DNA of 64,000 nucleotides from Hymenobacter yonginensis (GTDB lineage Bacteria; Bacteroidota; Bacteroidia; Cytophagales; Hymenobacteraceae): positions 806,001 to 870,000 of the forward strand of contig NZ_CP115396.1 of assembly GCF_027625995.1 (NCBI RefSeq), given 5' to 3'. Each line of letters begins with the position of its first letter. The first letter of the stretch is position 1. Shown piece after piece: positions 32,643 to 40,680 of the stretch. The notes under the pieces are model-generated. The model saw only the letters and a program-made list of their open reading frames with translations. It was not told where the DNA came from and did no database searches. The translations under genes were made by a program, and so were the position numbers.

Positions 32643-34535
32643 CTATTTGTTCAGTATCAGGCGCTTGCTCACGATCAGGCCATCGGCCAGTGTCAGCTGC
32701 ACCAGGTAGAGGCCGGCGGGCAGCGTGCCTAGCTCCAGCAGGGGCTGGCCGTGCTGGCTGGCGGGCTGCTGCCAGGCGACGCGGCCCAGCGCATCGAGCA
32801 CCTGGGCGCGGGCGTAGCGGCCCTGCACCCGCACCTGCCCCTGCGTGGCGGGGTTGGGGTAGAGGCTGTACGAGTCGGCCACCGACGCCGGGGCGCTGCT
32901 GAGCACCGTGTTGGTCATCACCGGGCGCAGCATCAGGGCCCAGCCCTCATACTGCGGCGGCACATCCGGCGAAACCGTGGGCCTCGGCTCCCACACGTTG
33001 CGGGTGAACTGCCAGAAGGCATTCGTGGGCGGCACATTGTTGAGGTCAATATTGATACCAAGCGGCGTGGTGATGAGGCCGTGGCCGTAGCCGGCATAAA
33101 ACCGCCCGCTCACCGGCACCGGCGCCGCAAATGCAACTTCCATAAACGTCTGCCCCGCCGGCAGCGAGGCCGGAATCTGCACACTCTGCGTGGCCTTGGG
33201 CTGGCGCGTGGGCGCACCATTGGCCGGGTCGGCGTCCCACACGTTCACCGTGATGGTGCGGCCCGCCGCACTCGGATACGCCGGCGAAATGCGGATGCTG
33301 CGTACCTGGTCGGGCTTGTTGAGGTCGAACTGCAGGGCGTAGTAGCTCTGATTGAGGGTAGAAGGCGGCACACTCACGAAGGCTTCGGCCGTGCCATCGT
33401 CGTAAGCGAAATAGTCGCTCAGCTCGGTCACGCGCGAGATGGTATCGTTGGGCATGGTGCGCGGGTCGGTGTTGGCTTCGTTGGTGATGAGCGTGAGCCG
33501 GTGCCGCACCGTTTTGGCCGCCGCCGACACCGGCAGCGGGCTGCTGCGCAGGTCGCCCTCAATCCGAAACTGAAACTGAGGGCTGCTCAGCGAAACGAAA
33601 TCGGTAGTGCGGAACAGCGCCGACGGGCCGCTGGGCAGCACGTCCAGCTGACCCACCCAGCGGCCGGGCACCGGAAAGCCGCTGTCGGAGAGGTTGTTGA
33701 TGGTGGTGAACGTGGCTGGGTTTAGTAGCGCGGTCGGGTTGGGGGCGGCGTTGAACTGCCCCACTGGCATGGCCGTGCCGCGGGCCAGCAAGCTGCTCAG
33801 CGGGCGGCTGGTAGCCACGTCCTGGTACAGTGAGTCGGCGCGCACCCGCACCGGGGCCAGCTTCACGTAGTCGATGCTCCAGGAGTCGTCGTTGTTGGCC
33901 AGGCTGCCCTTGGCCCGAAACCGGAACTGGAAGCTGCCGTGCAGAAACCGCGCCTGATCAATGGCCACAAACTTGCGCCGGAAGGCTTCGCGCGTGCCGT
34001 CGCTGCGGCGCGTCCAGACCGGCACCCACAGGCCGTTCTGGTCTTTGAACTCCAGCTGCAGCTGCACCGCGGCCGTGCCGGAGTTGGCCGACGGCCGCCG
34101 GAAAATGTTGCCCGCCTGCCAGTAAAAGCCCAGATACAGCCGGTCGGTGGCGGTGCGGCCGCTCAGGTCGATGGGCTGCGACACCAGCGAGTCGATGTCG
34201 CTGTAGCCGCTGCCGTAGGGGCGGCCGTTGGCCTGCTGCCCGTCGAAGGTGGCCACGCCGCGGGTGGGCGGCGCCAGCGGAAACCGGTTGTTGACGAGCA
34301 CCCCGCCGCCGGGCAGCCAGTTCGTCGCTTTGGGCGTGCCTTCCTGGGGCGTCGTGAAGTCGTCGAAGAAGGGCAGCGTCAGGGCCTGCCCGCGCTGGGC
34401 GGTGGCGGGCCGTGCGGCCGGCGCCGTGCGGCCCGGGTCGGTGCCCAGCGAGTGCAGCTCCTGCGCCACCGTGGCCAGGGGCAGCACACCCAGAATCGAT
34501 AAGACAGAAACGCGTAGAACTTTGGAATACATCAT
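32643..34535 (-). CDS. T9SS-exported protein with C-terminal sorting domain
   Basis: A 630-residue exported protein; ATG 34535 precedes a signal peptide (VLSILGVLPLATVAQ). The first half has galactose-binding or jelly-roll-like features (LPFFDDFTTP, DSLVSQPIDLSG, SWSIDYVKLAPV), typical of MAM/concanavalin-like surface modules. The middle carries further beta-sandwich sequence (YFAYDDGTAEAFV, QSYYALQFDLNKPDQVRSI). The last 80 residues are a type IX sorting domain: SYSLYPNPATQGQVRVQG, then AQVLDALGRVAWQQ and LPAGLYLVQLTLADGLIVSK. It is therefore sent across the outer membrane and anchored or released. No enzyme motif was recognised; an adhesin or structural role is a guess. Confidence 0.85.
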   Translation of the reverse strand: MMYSKVLRVSVLSILGVLPLATVAQELHSLGTDPGRTAPAARPATAQRGQALTLPFFDDFTTPQEGTPKATNWLPGGGVLVNNRFPLAPPTRGVATFDGQQANGRPYGSGYSDIDSLVSQPIDLSGRTATDRLYLGFYWQAGNIFRRPSANSGTAAVQLQLEFKDQNGLWVPVWTRRSDGTREAFRRKFVAIDQARFLHGSFQFRFRAKGSLANNDDSWSIDYVKLAPVRVRADSLYQDVATSRPLSSLLARGTAMPVGQFNAAPNPTALLNPATFTTINNLSDSGFPVPGRWVGQLDVLPSGPSALFRTTDFVSLSSPQFQFRIEGDLRSSPLPVSAAAKTVRHRLTLITNEANTDPRTMPNDTISRVTELSDYFAYDDGTAEAFVSVPPSTLNQSYYALQFDLNKPDQVRSIRISPAYPSAAGRTITVNVWDADPANGAPTRQPKATQSVQIPASLPAGQTFMEVAFAAPVPVSGRFYAGYGHGLITTPLGINIDLNNVPPTNAFWQFTRNVWEPRPTVSPDVPPQYEGWALMLRPVMTNTVLSSAPASVADSYSLYPNPATQGQVRVQGRYARAQVLDALGRVAWQQPASQHGQPLLELGTLPAGLYLVQLTLADGLIVSKRLILNK

Positions 34536-34588
34536 CGAAAGCAAGTTAGGATATGGGCTTGAAACGCGCCGGCACCGCTTAAAATTTC

Positions 34589-34749
34589 AATCACAGATTT
34601 TGCAGATTGAAAAAGGATGTCGCGGATTCAGGCGGCAGAGATATGCGCCTGCTGGTGGCAGTACAAAGCAAAAGAGCCGCGCAACAGCGCGGCTCTTTCG
34701 GGGAAAATCAATCTGTGAAATCAGCCTTAAATCTGCAAAATCTGTGATT
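34589..34749. repeat. Inverted repeat with 20-bp perfect ends flanking a terminator
   Basis: Arms 34589-34608 and 34730-34749 are exact inverted copies of AATCACAGATTTTGCAGATT. Inside the right half are further partial copies (AATCTGTGAAATC near 34710). The element ends 1 bp from the PASTA gene stop codon. It resembles a common Bacteroidota repeat built of AATCTGTG/AATCTGC units. Confidence 0.7.
34671..34698 (-). terminator. Terminator after the PASTA gene
   Basis: A perfect 12-bp stem (AAAGAGCCGCGC and complement, loop AACA) lies within the inverted-repeat element, followed on the minus strand by TTTTGCTTTG. Confidence 0.75.
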
Positions 34750-35535
34750 CTAGTTCACCGGTTTCACGGGCTCGTCGCCGGCCACCCAGATGTCGACCAG
34801 CTGGCCCATGCGGATGGTGGCGTCGGGGGCGGCCACGGGGCGCTGCTTCACTACGGTGCCGTCGGTTTCGCCGTCCTGAGCGGGCTGGTAGAACACCTCA
34901 CCTAGCTGCAGGCCCTGGCCGATGAGCAGGGTGGTGGCTTCGTCGGCGGGCATGTTGATGAGGTTGGGCACCGGGAATTCCTGGTTGCCGAGGCCGTCGC
35001 CCACTTCCAGGTCTACTTTGGTGCCTTTGGCAATGGCCGCGCCGGGCGCAATGTCTTTGCCGCCCACCAGCTGCCGCAGCACGGCGTTCTGCTGGATGTT
35101 AGGCACCAGCTTGATCTGGCCCACCACCAGGTCGTAGCTGCTCAGAATCATCTGGGCGTTTTTCACCGAGCCATCCGTCAGCTTGGGCATCTTGATGACG
35201 GGCGGGTTCTTCATGGCCACCGTGATGTAGATCTTGCGGTCTTCCTTCACCTTCTCGCCGGGGGCGGGGTCCTGGTTGAGCACCGTGAACGGGCGCGTGC
35301 CGGGGTTGTAGGAGCTGTCATCGACGTAGAAGCGCAGGTTGCGCTCGTCGAGGTAGTCCTCCAGATCGGCCTGGTTCATGCCCGTGATTTTGGGCACCAC
35401 AATGGTTTCGCCGTGGTTGGTGGTGAGGGGCAGGTACACGAAGAAGAACCCGAACACCAGCGCCGCCGTGGCCAGGCCAATCACCAGCAGGTGCTTCACC
35501 AGATCAAGCGGCGTATCAGATTTGAAAAAAGACAT
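34750..35535 (-). CDS. Membrane-anchored PASTA domain protein
   Basis: A 261-residue protein with a short cytoplasmic N-terminus, one transmembrane helix (residues about 13-36, KHLLVIGLATAALVFGFFFV) and three PASTA repeats outside: about 44-110 (IVVPKITGMNQADLEDYL), 112-180 (VIKMPKLTDGSVKNAQMI) and 184-255 (FPVPNLINMPADEATTLL). PASTA modules bind peptidoglycan or muropeptides. Unlike PASTA kinases there is no kinase domain. It lies downstream of the two-copy D-Ala-D-Ala ligase gene on the same strand, which supports a cell-wall role. The 207-bp gap between them holds an inverted repeat, so co-transcription is plausible but unproven. Confidence 0.9.
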   Translation of the reverse strand: MSFFKSDTPLDLVKHLLVIGLATAALVFGFFFVYLPLTTNHGETIVVPKITGMNQADLEDYLDERNLRFYVDDSSYNPGTRPFTVLNQDPAPGEKVKEDRKIYITVAMKNPPVIKMPKLTDGSVKNAQMILSSYDLVVGQIKLVPNIQQNAVLRQLVGGKDIAPGAAIAKGTKVDLEVGDGLGNQEFPVPNLINMPADEATTLLIGQGLQLGEVFYQPAQDGETDGTVVKQRPVAAPDATIRMGQLVDIWVAGDEPVKPVN

Positions 35536-35598
35536 TGGAAGGAGAGAGGTGAGAGTCGGGGCTAAAACTAGGGGTTTGGAAGCTAAAGCTAGTGTTAT

Positions 35599-35737
35599 AA
35601 TTGCCCTCCTTGTTCAAATAGGTGGTGGCCGCAGGCCAAGGTGGTTCCATCGTTGAAAGATAATCTAGCCCTAGTATTCTAGCTCTAGTAAACCACCCCG
35701 GCCTGCGGCCACCCCTCCTTAAATAAGGAGGGGAATT
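35599..35737. repeat. Inverted repeat between the ligase fusion and the PASTA gene
   Basis: Arms 35599-35646 and 35691-35737 are imperfect inverted copies over about 47 bp, built around GTGGCCGCAGGCC and CCTCC blocks. The right arm also contains its own hairpin (CCCCTCC, AAATA-rich loop, GGAGGGG). Very similar GGCCGCAGGCC/CCTCCTT repeats are common in Hymenobacter-like genomes. Confidence 0.65.
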
Positions 35738-35742
35738 AGATT

Positions 35743-38478
35743 CTAGTTTCTGACGGCCAGCTTCTCACTGCGCTGCTTGCCGAACTCCAGGATCTGGTCG
35801 ATGAACTGGTAGGGCGTGTAGCCGGCCAGCGCGGTCTGGTGGAAGATGCAGGTGGCGGGCGTCATACCGGGCAAGGAGTTCACCTCGATGATGAGCACTT
35901 CCACCGCCCCGTTGTCGCGCACGCGCACAAACGCATCGATGCGGGCGTAGCCCTGGATGTTCAGGATTTCGGCCACGCGGCGCAGCTCCTGCTTCACTTC
36001 CTCCGAGATGCGCTGGCGCTCTGCAGCGTCCGGCGCGTAGCGGGCCGGGGTGATGTTCTGGCCTTCGCCGGCCAGAAACTTCTCTTCCAGGCTCAGCACC
36101 TCGCCGGTCGCCAGAGCCTCCGAGGCTTCAAATACCTCAATCTGCAGCTCGCCCTCGGGACCGTAGTGCGTGAGCAGGCCGCCGGTTACTTCCAGGAAGT
36201 GGGCCGCGCCGTCGCGTGAAATCAGGGTTTCCACCAGGAAGGCGTCCTTCTGCGGGAATTCCTCCTTGAAGCCCAGGCTGAGCGTGGTAGCATCGGCCGG
36301 CATCAGGTCTTCCTGGTCGCGGAAGATCAGGCGGGTGAAGGCCTCCAGCTCCGGCCGGGACTTGATTTTCTTCACGGCCGAGGAGCAGCCGTCGTCGGCG
36401 GGCTTGGCGATGAATGGGTAGGGGAACTGCGTTTCCAGGCTCCGGTAGAAGCTTTCGGCGTCGGCGGCCCACTCCAGGCGGCTGGCCATGCGGTGCTCGG
36501 CCACGCGCAGCCCGGCTTCGCGCAGGCGGCGGTTGGTTTCAAACTTGTTGATCGTGACTGAGGAGCTATCCACGCCCGAGCCGTTGTAGGGCAGCCCGAA
36601 CTTCTCCAGCTCGCGCTGCAGGGCGCCGTCCTCGCCGGGGCGGCCGTGCAGGGCAATAAACACCTCGTCCACCATGTCGGCCAGCTCCTCGAACGACACG
36701 CGGCGCGGCTGGGCCGTGAGCTGCCCCGCAAAGGTGCGGGTGATGGCCTGGGCTTCCTGCCGGATGCGCTCCAGAATGGGGTGCAGGCCGTGGCCGGCCT
36801 CCATGTGCTCCACTTTCTCCCGGATGTCGTCGGCGTTGTCCTTGAGCATCACATTGATGGGCAGCACGTAGAGGCGGAACTCGTCGCTGTTGCCGGTCAG
36901 GAACACGGGCACTGGCTCGTACTTCACCGAGGAGCTGAGCTTCTCAAAGATGTTGCGGCCGCTTTCCACCGAAATGTGCCGCTCCGACGAGTAACCGCCC
37001 ATAATCACGGCCACTTTCGTGCGGGTGCGCACCTCGCTGGCCCGGGCTGCCACCGCTGCGTCCAGCTGGCGCAGCTGTGCTTCCAGCTTGGTTGGGGCCA
37101 TCCCGCTACGGCGCCGCGCCGCCAGGGAAGTCCGAATGATGTACGTCAGAAACTGGCTCGGATTGAGGCCAATTTCAGCGGCTTGATGGAAGAAGAACGA
37201 GGCCGGCAGCATCCCCGATGTTGTATTCGGGTCGTTGAGGAAGATAGTGCCGTCAGCCTGAATGAAGCCGTCGAGACGGGCATATACCTGAAAGCCGAAC
37301 GTGCTAAACATCGTCTGGGCTTGCTGCCGGATGCGCTGAATATCAGCTTCCGGCAAGTCAATTGGCGTCACTTTGCGCGCCAAGCCCGGCAGATACTTCG
37401 AGCGGTAGTCGAACATTTCGTCGCCCTTCACAATCTCCGTTGGAGGCAGAGCAAGCGGTTCGCCCCGCTCATTCTCCACTACAATGCAGCTGAACTCGCG
37501 GCCGGCCACAAAGCTTTCCACCAACACCTGCGTTTCGCCGGTGGTGCTGCGCAGGTGAACTACATCGGCTTGCGGAAAGTGCTCGTTTAGGAAAGTGAGC
37601 AGTTCCTGCGGGTGCTCCAGCACCGGCATCACATAGTCGGAGCTGATGGCTCCGAAGCCTGCTTGGGCAGCATGCGCTGCAACGGGCAACCCAATGCCTT
37701 CCCGGATATCAGCCACCTGTCGCACCCAGGCCAAGCGAGCCGGCTCGTCCAGCGCGGCCCATTCCTCCCGCGTGATGGTGTGCTGAAACAAGGCCCGCTC
37801 AATAGCTTTGGCAAAAGCGGCCGGGTCTTCTTCTTTCAGAATGCTGATGCCCAAGCTACTGCCTTGGCGCGGGGCCTTGATAACCAGCGGCAGCCCAAGT
37901 TCCTCTACCAAGCCTCGTAGATACTTAGGGTGAGTGGCATTCAGAGCCCACGACTCTTCCAACACCCGAAACTTCGGGGTCGGTAGATTCAGTGCTTTGA
38001 GTAACTTTTTCTGCGCAATCTTATCAATGCCGAACGCCGAGGGCAGAATGCCGGAGCCGGAATACGGAATGCCGTACCATTCCAGCAGGCCCTGAATGGC
38101 GCCGTCTTCGCCGCCCGGGCCATGCAGGGCCAGGAAGGCGAAGTCCATCAGCTCGCGCAGCTCCTGGGGCTGCACGCGGCGGCCCACCTCCGCGATGATG
38201 CGGTCCTGCTCATCCAGGCTCAGGTGGCCGAGGCTTTCCAGGTACACCTGCCACGGTAGCTCGGTGCGCGGCAGCGTCGATACCGGCGGGTAGAAGTCGC
38301 GGATGGTGCCTTTATAGATGAAGTGCCAGTCGAGCAGAATGAAGTTTCCGCTGCTGTCCACAAACACGGGGACGGCCTCAAAGAGGGCCTTGTCGAGGTT
38401 GTCGTATACGGTGCGGCCGCCCGCAAAGCTGATTTCCCGCTCACGCGACGGGCCGCCGAAGAAGATGCCGATTTTCAT
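35743..38478 (-). CDS. Tandem (two-copy) D-alanine--D-alanine ligase-like fusion protein
   Basis: A 911-residue protein from ATG 38478 (MKIGIFFGGPSREREISFAG); the in-frame extension to 38595 covers the promoter and is rejected. It contains two complete Ddl-type ATP-grasp units. Copy 1 spans about 1-480, copy 2 about 488-911 (KVAVIMGGYSSERHISVESG). Both have LHG(P/R)(G/P)GEDGA and Y(S/N)GSG blocks. Copy 2 keeps the metal and substrate residues (IIEVNSLPGMT; Glu865, Asn867). In copy 1 the same block is FLNDPNTTSGMLP: Glu is replaced by Asp416, Asn418 is kept and the PGMT loop is lost. Copy 1 also has a long insertion (about residues 250-330). Normal Ddl is about 320-370 residues. Copy 2 probably makes D-Ala-D-Ala; the substrate of copy 1 is unknown. 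Confidence 0.85.
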   Translation of the reverse strand: MKIGIFFGGPSREREISFAGGRTVYDNLDKALFEAVPVFVDSSGNFILLDWHFIYKGTIRDFYPPVSTLPRTELPWQVYLESLGHLSLDEQDRIIAEVGRRVQPQELRELMDFAFLALHGPGGEDGAIQGLLEWYGIPYSGSGILPSAFGIDKIAQKKLLKALNLPTPKFRVLEESWALNATHPKYLRGLVEELGLPLVIKAPRQGSSLGISILKEEDPAAFAKAIERALFQHTITREEWAALDEPARLAWVRQVADIREGIGLPVAAHAAQAGFGAISSDYVMPVLEHPQELLTFLNEHFPQADVVHLRSTTGETQVLVESFVAGREFSCIVVENERGEPLALPPTEIVKGDEMFDYRSKYLPGLARKVTPIDLPEADIQRIRQQAQTMFSTFGFQVYARLDGFIQADGTIFLNDPNTTSGMLPASFFFHQAAEIGLNPSQFLTYIIRTSLAARRRSGMAPTKLEAQLRQLDAAVAARASEVRTRTKVAVIMGGYSSERHISVESGRNIFEKLSSSVKYEPVPVFLTGNSDEFRLYVLPINVMLKDNADDIREKVEHMEAGHGLHPILERIRQEAQAITRTFAGQLTAQPRRVSFEELADMVDEVFIALHGRPGEDGALQRELEKFGLPYNGSGVDSSSVTINKFETNRRLREAGLRVAEHRMASRLEWAADAESFYRSLETQFPYPFIAKPADDGCSSAVKKIKSRPELEAFTRLIFRDQEDLMPADATTLSLGFKEEFPQKDAFLVETLISRDGAAHFLEVTGGLLTHYGPEGELQIEVFEASEALATGEVLSLEEKFLAGEGQNITPARYAPDAAERQRISEEVKQELRRVAEILNIQGYARIDAFVRVRDNGAVEVLIIEVNSLPGMTPATCIFHQTALAGYTPYQFIDQILEFGKQRSEKLAVRN

Positions 38479-38486
38479 AGGTAGCG

Positions 38487-38494
38487 CAAAGGTA
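38487..38494 (-). promoter_or_regulatory. -7 element of the ligase fusion gene
   Basis: On the minus strand TACCTTTG matches TAnnTTTG exactly and ends 8 bp before the ATG at 38478. This predicts a leader of only a few bases. No -33 TTG was found at the expected spacing; the upstream arm of the 38501-38615 repeat lies there instead. Confidence 0.5.
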
Positions 38495-38500
38495 CGGGGA

Positions 38501-38615
38501 TGTAGCATAAGCTTTAGCTTGTGCCCTAAACCGCCCCAACAGAAAAAAGCAGTCAGCGCTGGCCGGCGGTTTTCCGTACACTCCCAGCACGGCACAAGCT
38601 AAAGCTTATGCTACA
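38501..38615. repeat. Perfect 25-bp inverted repeat between divergent cell-wall and pgk genes
   Basis: Arms 38501-38525 and 38591-38615 are exact reverse complements (TGTAGCATAAGC onwards, through TTGTGCC), each with an internal AAGCT/AGCTT mini-hairpin. The 65-bp centre is GC-rich and non-coding. The element occupies the shared promoter region of the ligase fusion and pgk. Confidence 0.7.
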
Positions 38616-38643
38616 TTCGCGCCGTCATCCAACCAACCCGCTT

Positions 38644-39834
38644 ATGCAAACCCTCGATCAGTACAACTTCGCCGGCAAGCGCGCCGTGGTGCGCGTAGAC
38701 TTTAACGTGCCGCTCGATAAGAGCTTCGCCATCACCGACGATACCCGCATCCGGGCCGCTACGCCGACTATCAAGAAAATCCTGGCCGATGGGGGCTCGG
38801 TGGTGCTGCTCTCGCACCTGGGCCGGCCCAAAGGTGGCCCCGAGGACAAGTTTTCGCTGAAGCACATTGTGGCCCGCCTGGGCGAGGAGTACGGCACCGA
38901 GGTGCAGTTTGCCACCGATGCGCTGCAGGCCCAAGCCCAGGCCGACGCCTTACAGCCCGGCCAGATTCTGCTGGTGGAAAACGTGCGTTTCTACCCCGAG
39001 GAAGAGAAAGGCGACGACGCGTTTGCCGAAAAGCTGGCCCCGCTCGGCAACGTGTACGTGAACGACGCCTTCGGGGCGGCTCACCGCAAGCACGCTTCCA
39101 CAGCCGTCATTGCCAGCCACTTCGCGCCTGCTGACCGCGTGGCCGGCTACCTGCTGCAGAGTGAGCTCGACAACGCCAAAAAGGTGCTGGAGCACGCCGA
39201 GCGCCCGTTCACGGCCATCATGGGCGGCGCCAAAATCTCCGACAAAATTCAGCTGATTGAGAAGCTGCTCGACAAGGTCGACAACCTGCTCATCGGGGGC
39301 GGCATGGCCTATACGTTTGCCAAAGCCCAGGGCGGCCACATCGGCAGCTCGCTGCTGGAAGCCGACAAGATGGACCTGGCCCTGCGTCTCATCGAGCAGG
39401 CCAAAGCCAAAGGCGTGAACCTGGTGCTGCCCACCGACAGCCTCATTGCCGACAAATTCGCCAACGACGCTCAAACCAAAGTGGCTGCCAACAGCGAAAT
39501 TCCGGACGGCTGGATGGGCCTCGACCTGGGCCCGGAGTCCAGCAAGGCGTTTGCGGAGGTGGTGCGCCAGTCCAAAACCATCCTCTGGAACGGCCCGATG
39601 GGCGTGTTCGAAATGCCCAGCTTCGCCAAAGGCACCCAGGCCGTAGCCCAGGCCATTGCCGACGCCACCGAAGCCGGCGCCTTCAGCCTCATCGGCGGCG
39701 GCGACTCGGCCGCGGCCGTCAACCAGATGGGCTTCTCCGACAAGGTGAGCTACATCAGCACCGGCGGCGGCGCGCTGCTGGAGTACATGGAAGGCAAGGA
39801 GCTGCCCGGCGTAGCGGCGCTAGAAGGCCGGTAA
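38644..39834 (+). CDS. pgk: Phosphoglycerate kinase
   Basis: A 396-residue PGK from ATG 38644 ([20 protein letters not shown]); an earlier in-frame ATG at 38608 lies inside the inverted repeat. Signatures are [35 protein letters not shown], the [14 protein letters not shown] block, and the nucleotide-binding C-terminus ([45 protein letters not shown]). It catalyses 1,3-bisphosphoglycerate + ADP to 3-phosphoglycerate + ATP in glycolysis. Monocistronic, with a strong terminator. Confidence 0.98.
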   Translation: MQTLDQYNFAGKRAVVRVDFNVPLDKSFAITDDTRIRAATPTIKKILADGGSVVLLSHLGRPKGGPEDKFSLKHIVARLGEEYGTEVQFATDALQAQAQADALQPGQILLVENVRFYPEEEKGDDAFAEKLAPLGNVYVNDAFGAAHRKHASTAVIASHFAPADRVAGYLLQSELDNAKKVLEHAERPFTAIMGGAKISDKIQLIEKLLDKVDNLLIGGGMAYTFAKAQGGHIGSSLLEADKMDLALRLIEQAKAKGVNLVLPTDSLIADKFANDAQTKVAANSEIPDGWMGLDLGPESSKAFAEVVRQSKTILWNGPMGVFEMPSFAKGTQAVAQAIADATEAGAFSLIGGGDSAAAVNQMGFSDKVSYISTGGGALLEYMEGKELPGVAALEGR

Positions 39835-39887
39835 GTATTTGGTAGCAATTATTTAGTGCTGAGAAGTCAGTGCTTAGTATTAGCAAG

Positions 39888-39935
39888 GAAAAGGGCCTTT
39901 CTTTTCGGCAATGTGCCGAAGAGAAAGGCCCTTTT
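39888..39935. terminator. Strong terminator after pgk
   Basis: A 22-bp stem (GAAAAGGGCCTTTCTTTTCG region with its complement, one or two wobble pairs, 3-nt loop) followed by TTTTT. The A-run on the left makes it usable for the convergent membrane-protein gene as well. Confidence 0.85.
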
Positions 39936-39981
39936 TGCGTGCGTCGGCAGCCACAGGCTACTTCATACTTACTACTAAATA

Positions 39982-40623
39982 CTAATTCACGTAGGGCGTT
40001 TCCAGGTCCTGGCCCATGCTGCGCATGGTGTCGAGCGAGAGGCGGCCGGTGAGGCGAGTGGCGCTGGTGCGGGCCTCGGCATCGGTGAGGACTTCCAGGT
40101 TGCGCAGCCACTGCAGGCGGTGCAGCTGGATTTCGATGGGGCCGAGCGGGTTCACCTGGCCGTACTCGTGGCGCAAGTAGCTTTTGGTGCGGCGGTCCAG
40201 GGCTTCGGCAAAGCCCTGCAGGGCGGCCTGCTCAGACGAACGGTCGGCGAAGATGATGCTGGAGCGGGACGTGAGGAGCACAAACTCGCGCCACCGGTGC
40301 TGCCAGCCATACCAAGCGTACACCAGCAGCGGGCCGCCGAGGCCCAAGGCCCAGAGCCAGAAATCGACGACAAACGAGGCCTCCTGGCGGTGGTCGAGCG
40401 TGAAGGTGAACAGGCACCAGCCCACAATGGCCAGCAGGCTGAGCAGTTTTTTGTGCGGCACGAAGTTGCGGCGCTCCACCCGCACGGGCAGAATTTCCTC
40501 GTAGGGCAGCTCCACTTCCAGCACGGCCCGCCCGCCCGCTTCGCGCTGGCAGATGTAAAGGCCATGCTGGCGCAAAGCCACCAGGGTGCTGCCGGCCCAC
40601 AACCGGCGTTGTTCAAGAAGCAT
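39982..40623 (-). CDS. Hypothetical protein with two membrane helices
   Basis: A 213-residue protein with a soluble N-terminus (residues 1-55), two membrane helices (LLSLLAIVGWCLFTFTL and DFWLWALGLGGPLLVYAWYG) and a soluble C-terminal region rich in charged residues (residues about 110-213). The layout resembles PH-like or YcxB-like small membrane proteins (EFVLLTSRSSIIF pattern), but no family is assigned with confidence. It lies 57 bp downstream of the site-2 protease stop on the same strand and may share its transcript. Confidence 0.6.
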   Translation of the reverse strand: MLLEQRRLWAGSTLVALRQHGLYICQREAGGRAVLEVELPYEEILPVRVERRNFVPHKKLLSLLAIVGWCLFTFTLDHRQEASFVVDFWLWALGLGGPLLVYAWYGWQHRWREFVLLTSRSSIIFADRSSEQAALQGFAEALDRRTKSYLRHEYGQVNPLGPIEIQLHRLQWLRNLEVLTDAEARTSATRLTGRLSLDTMRSMGQDLETPYVN

Positions 40624-40680
40624 GGAATAGTAAAACGACGGGCGAAACTGCCCCGAAAAACAAACAGGAAATCAGGCCAC

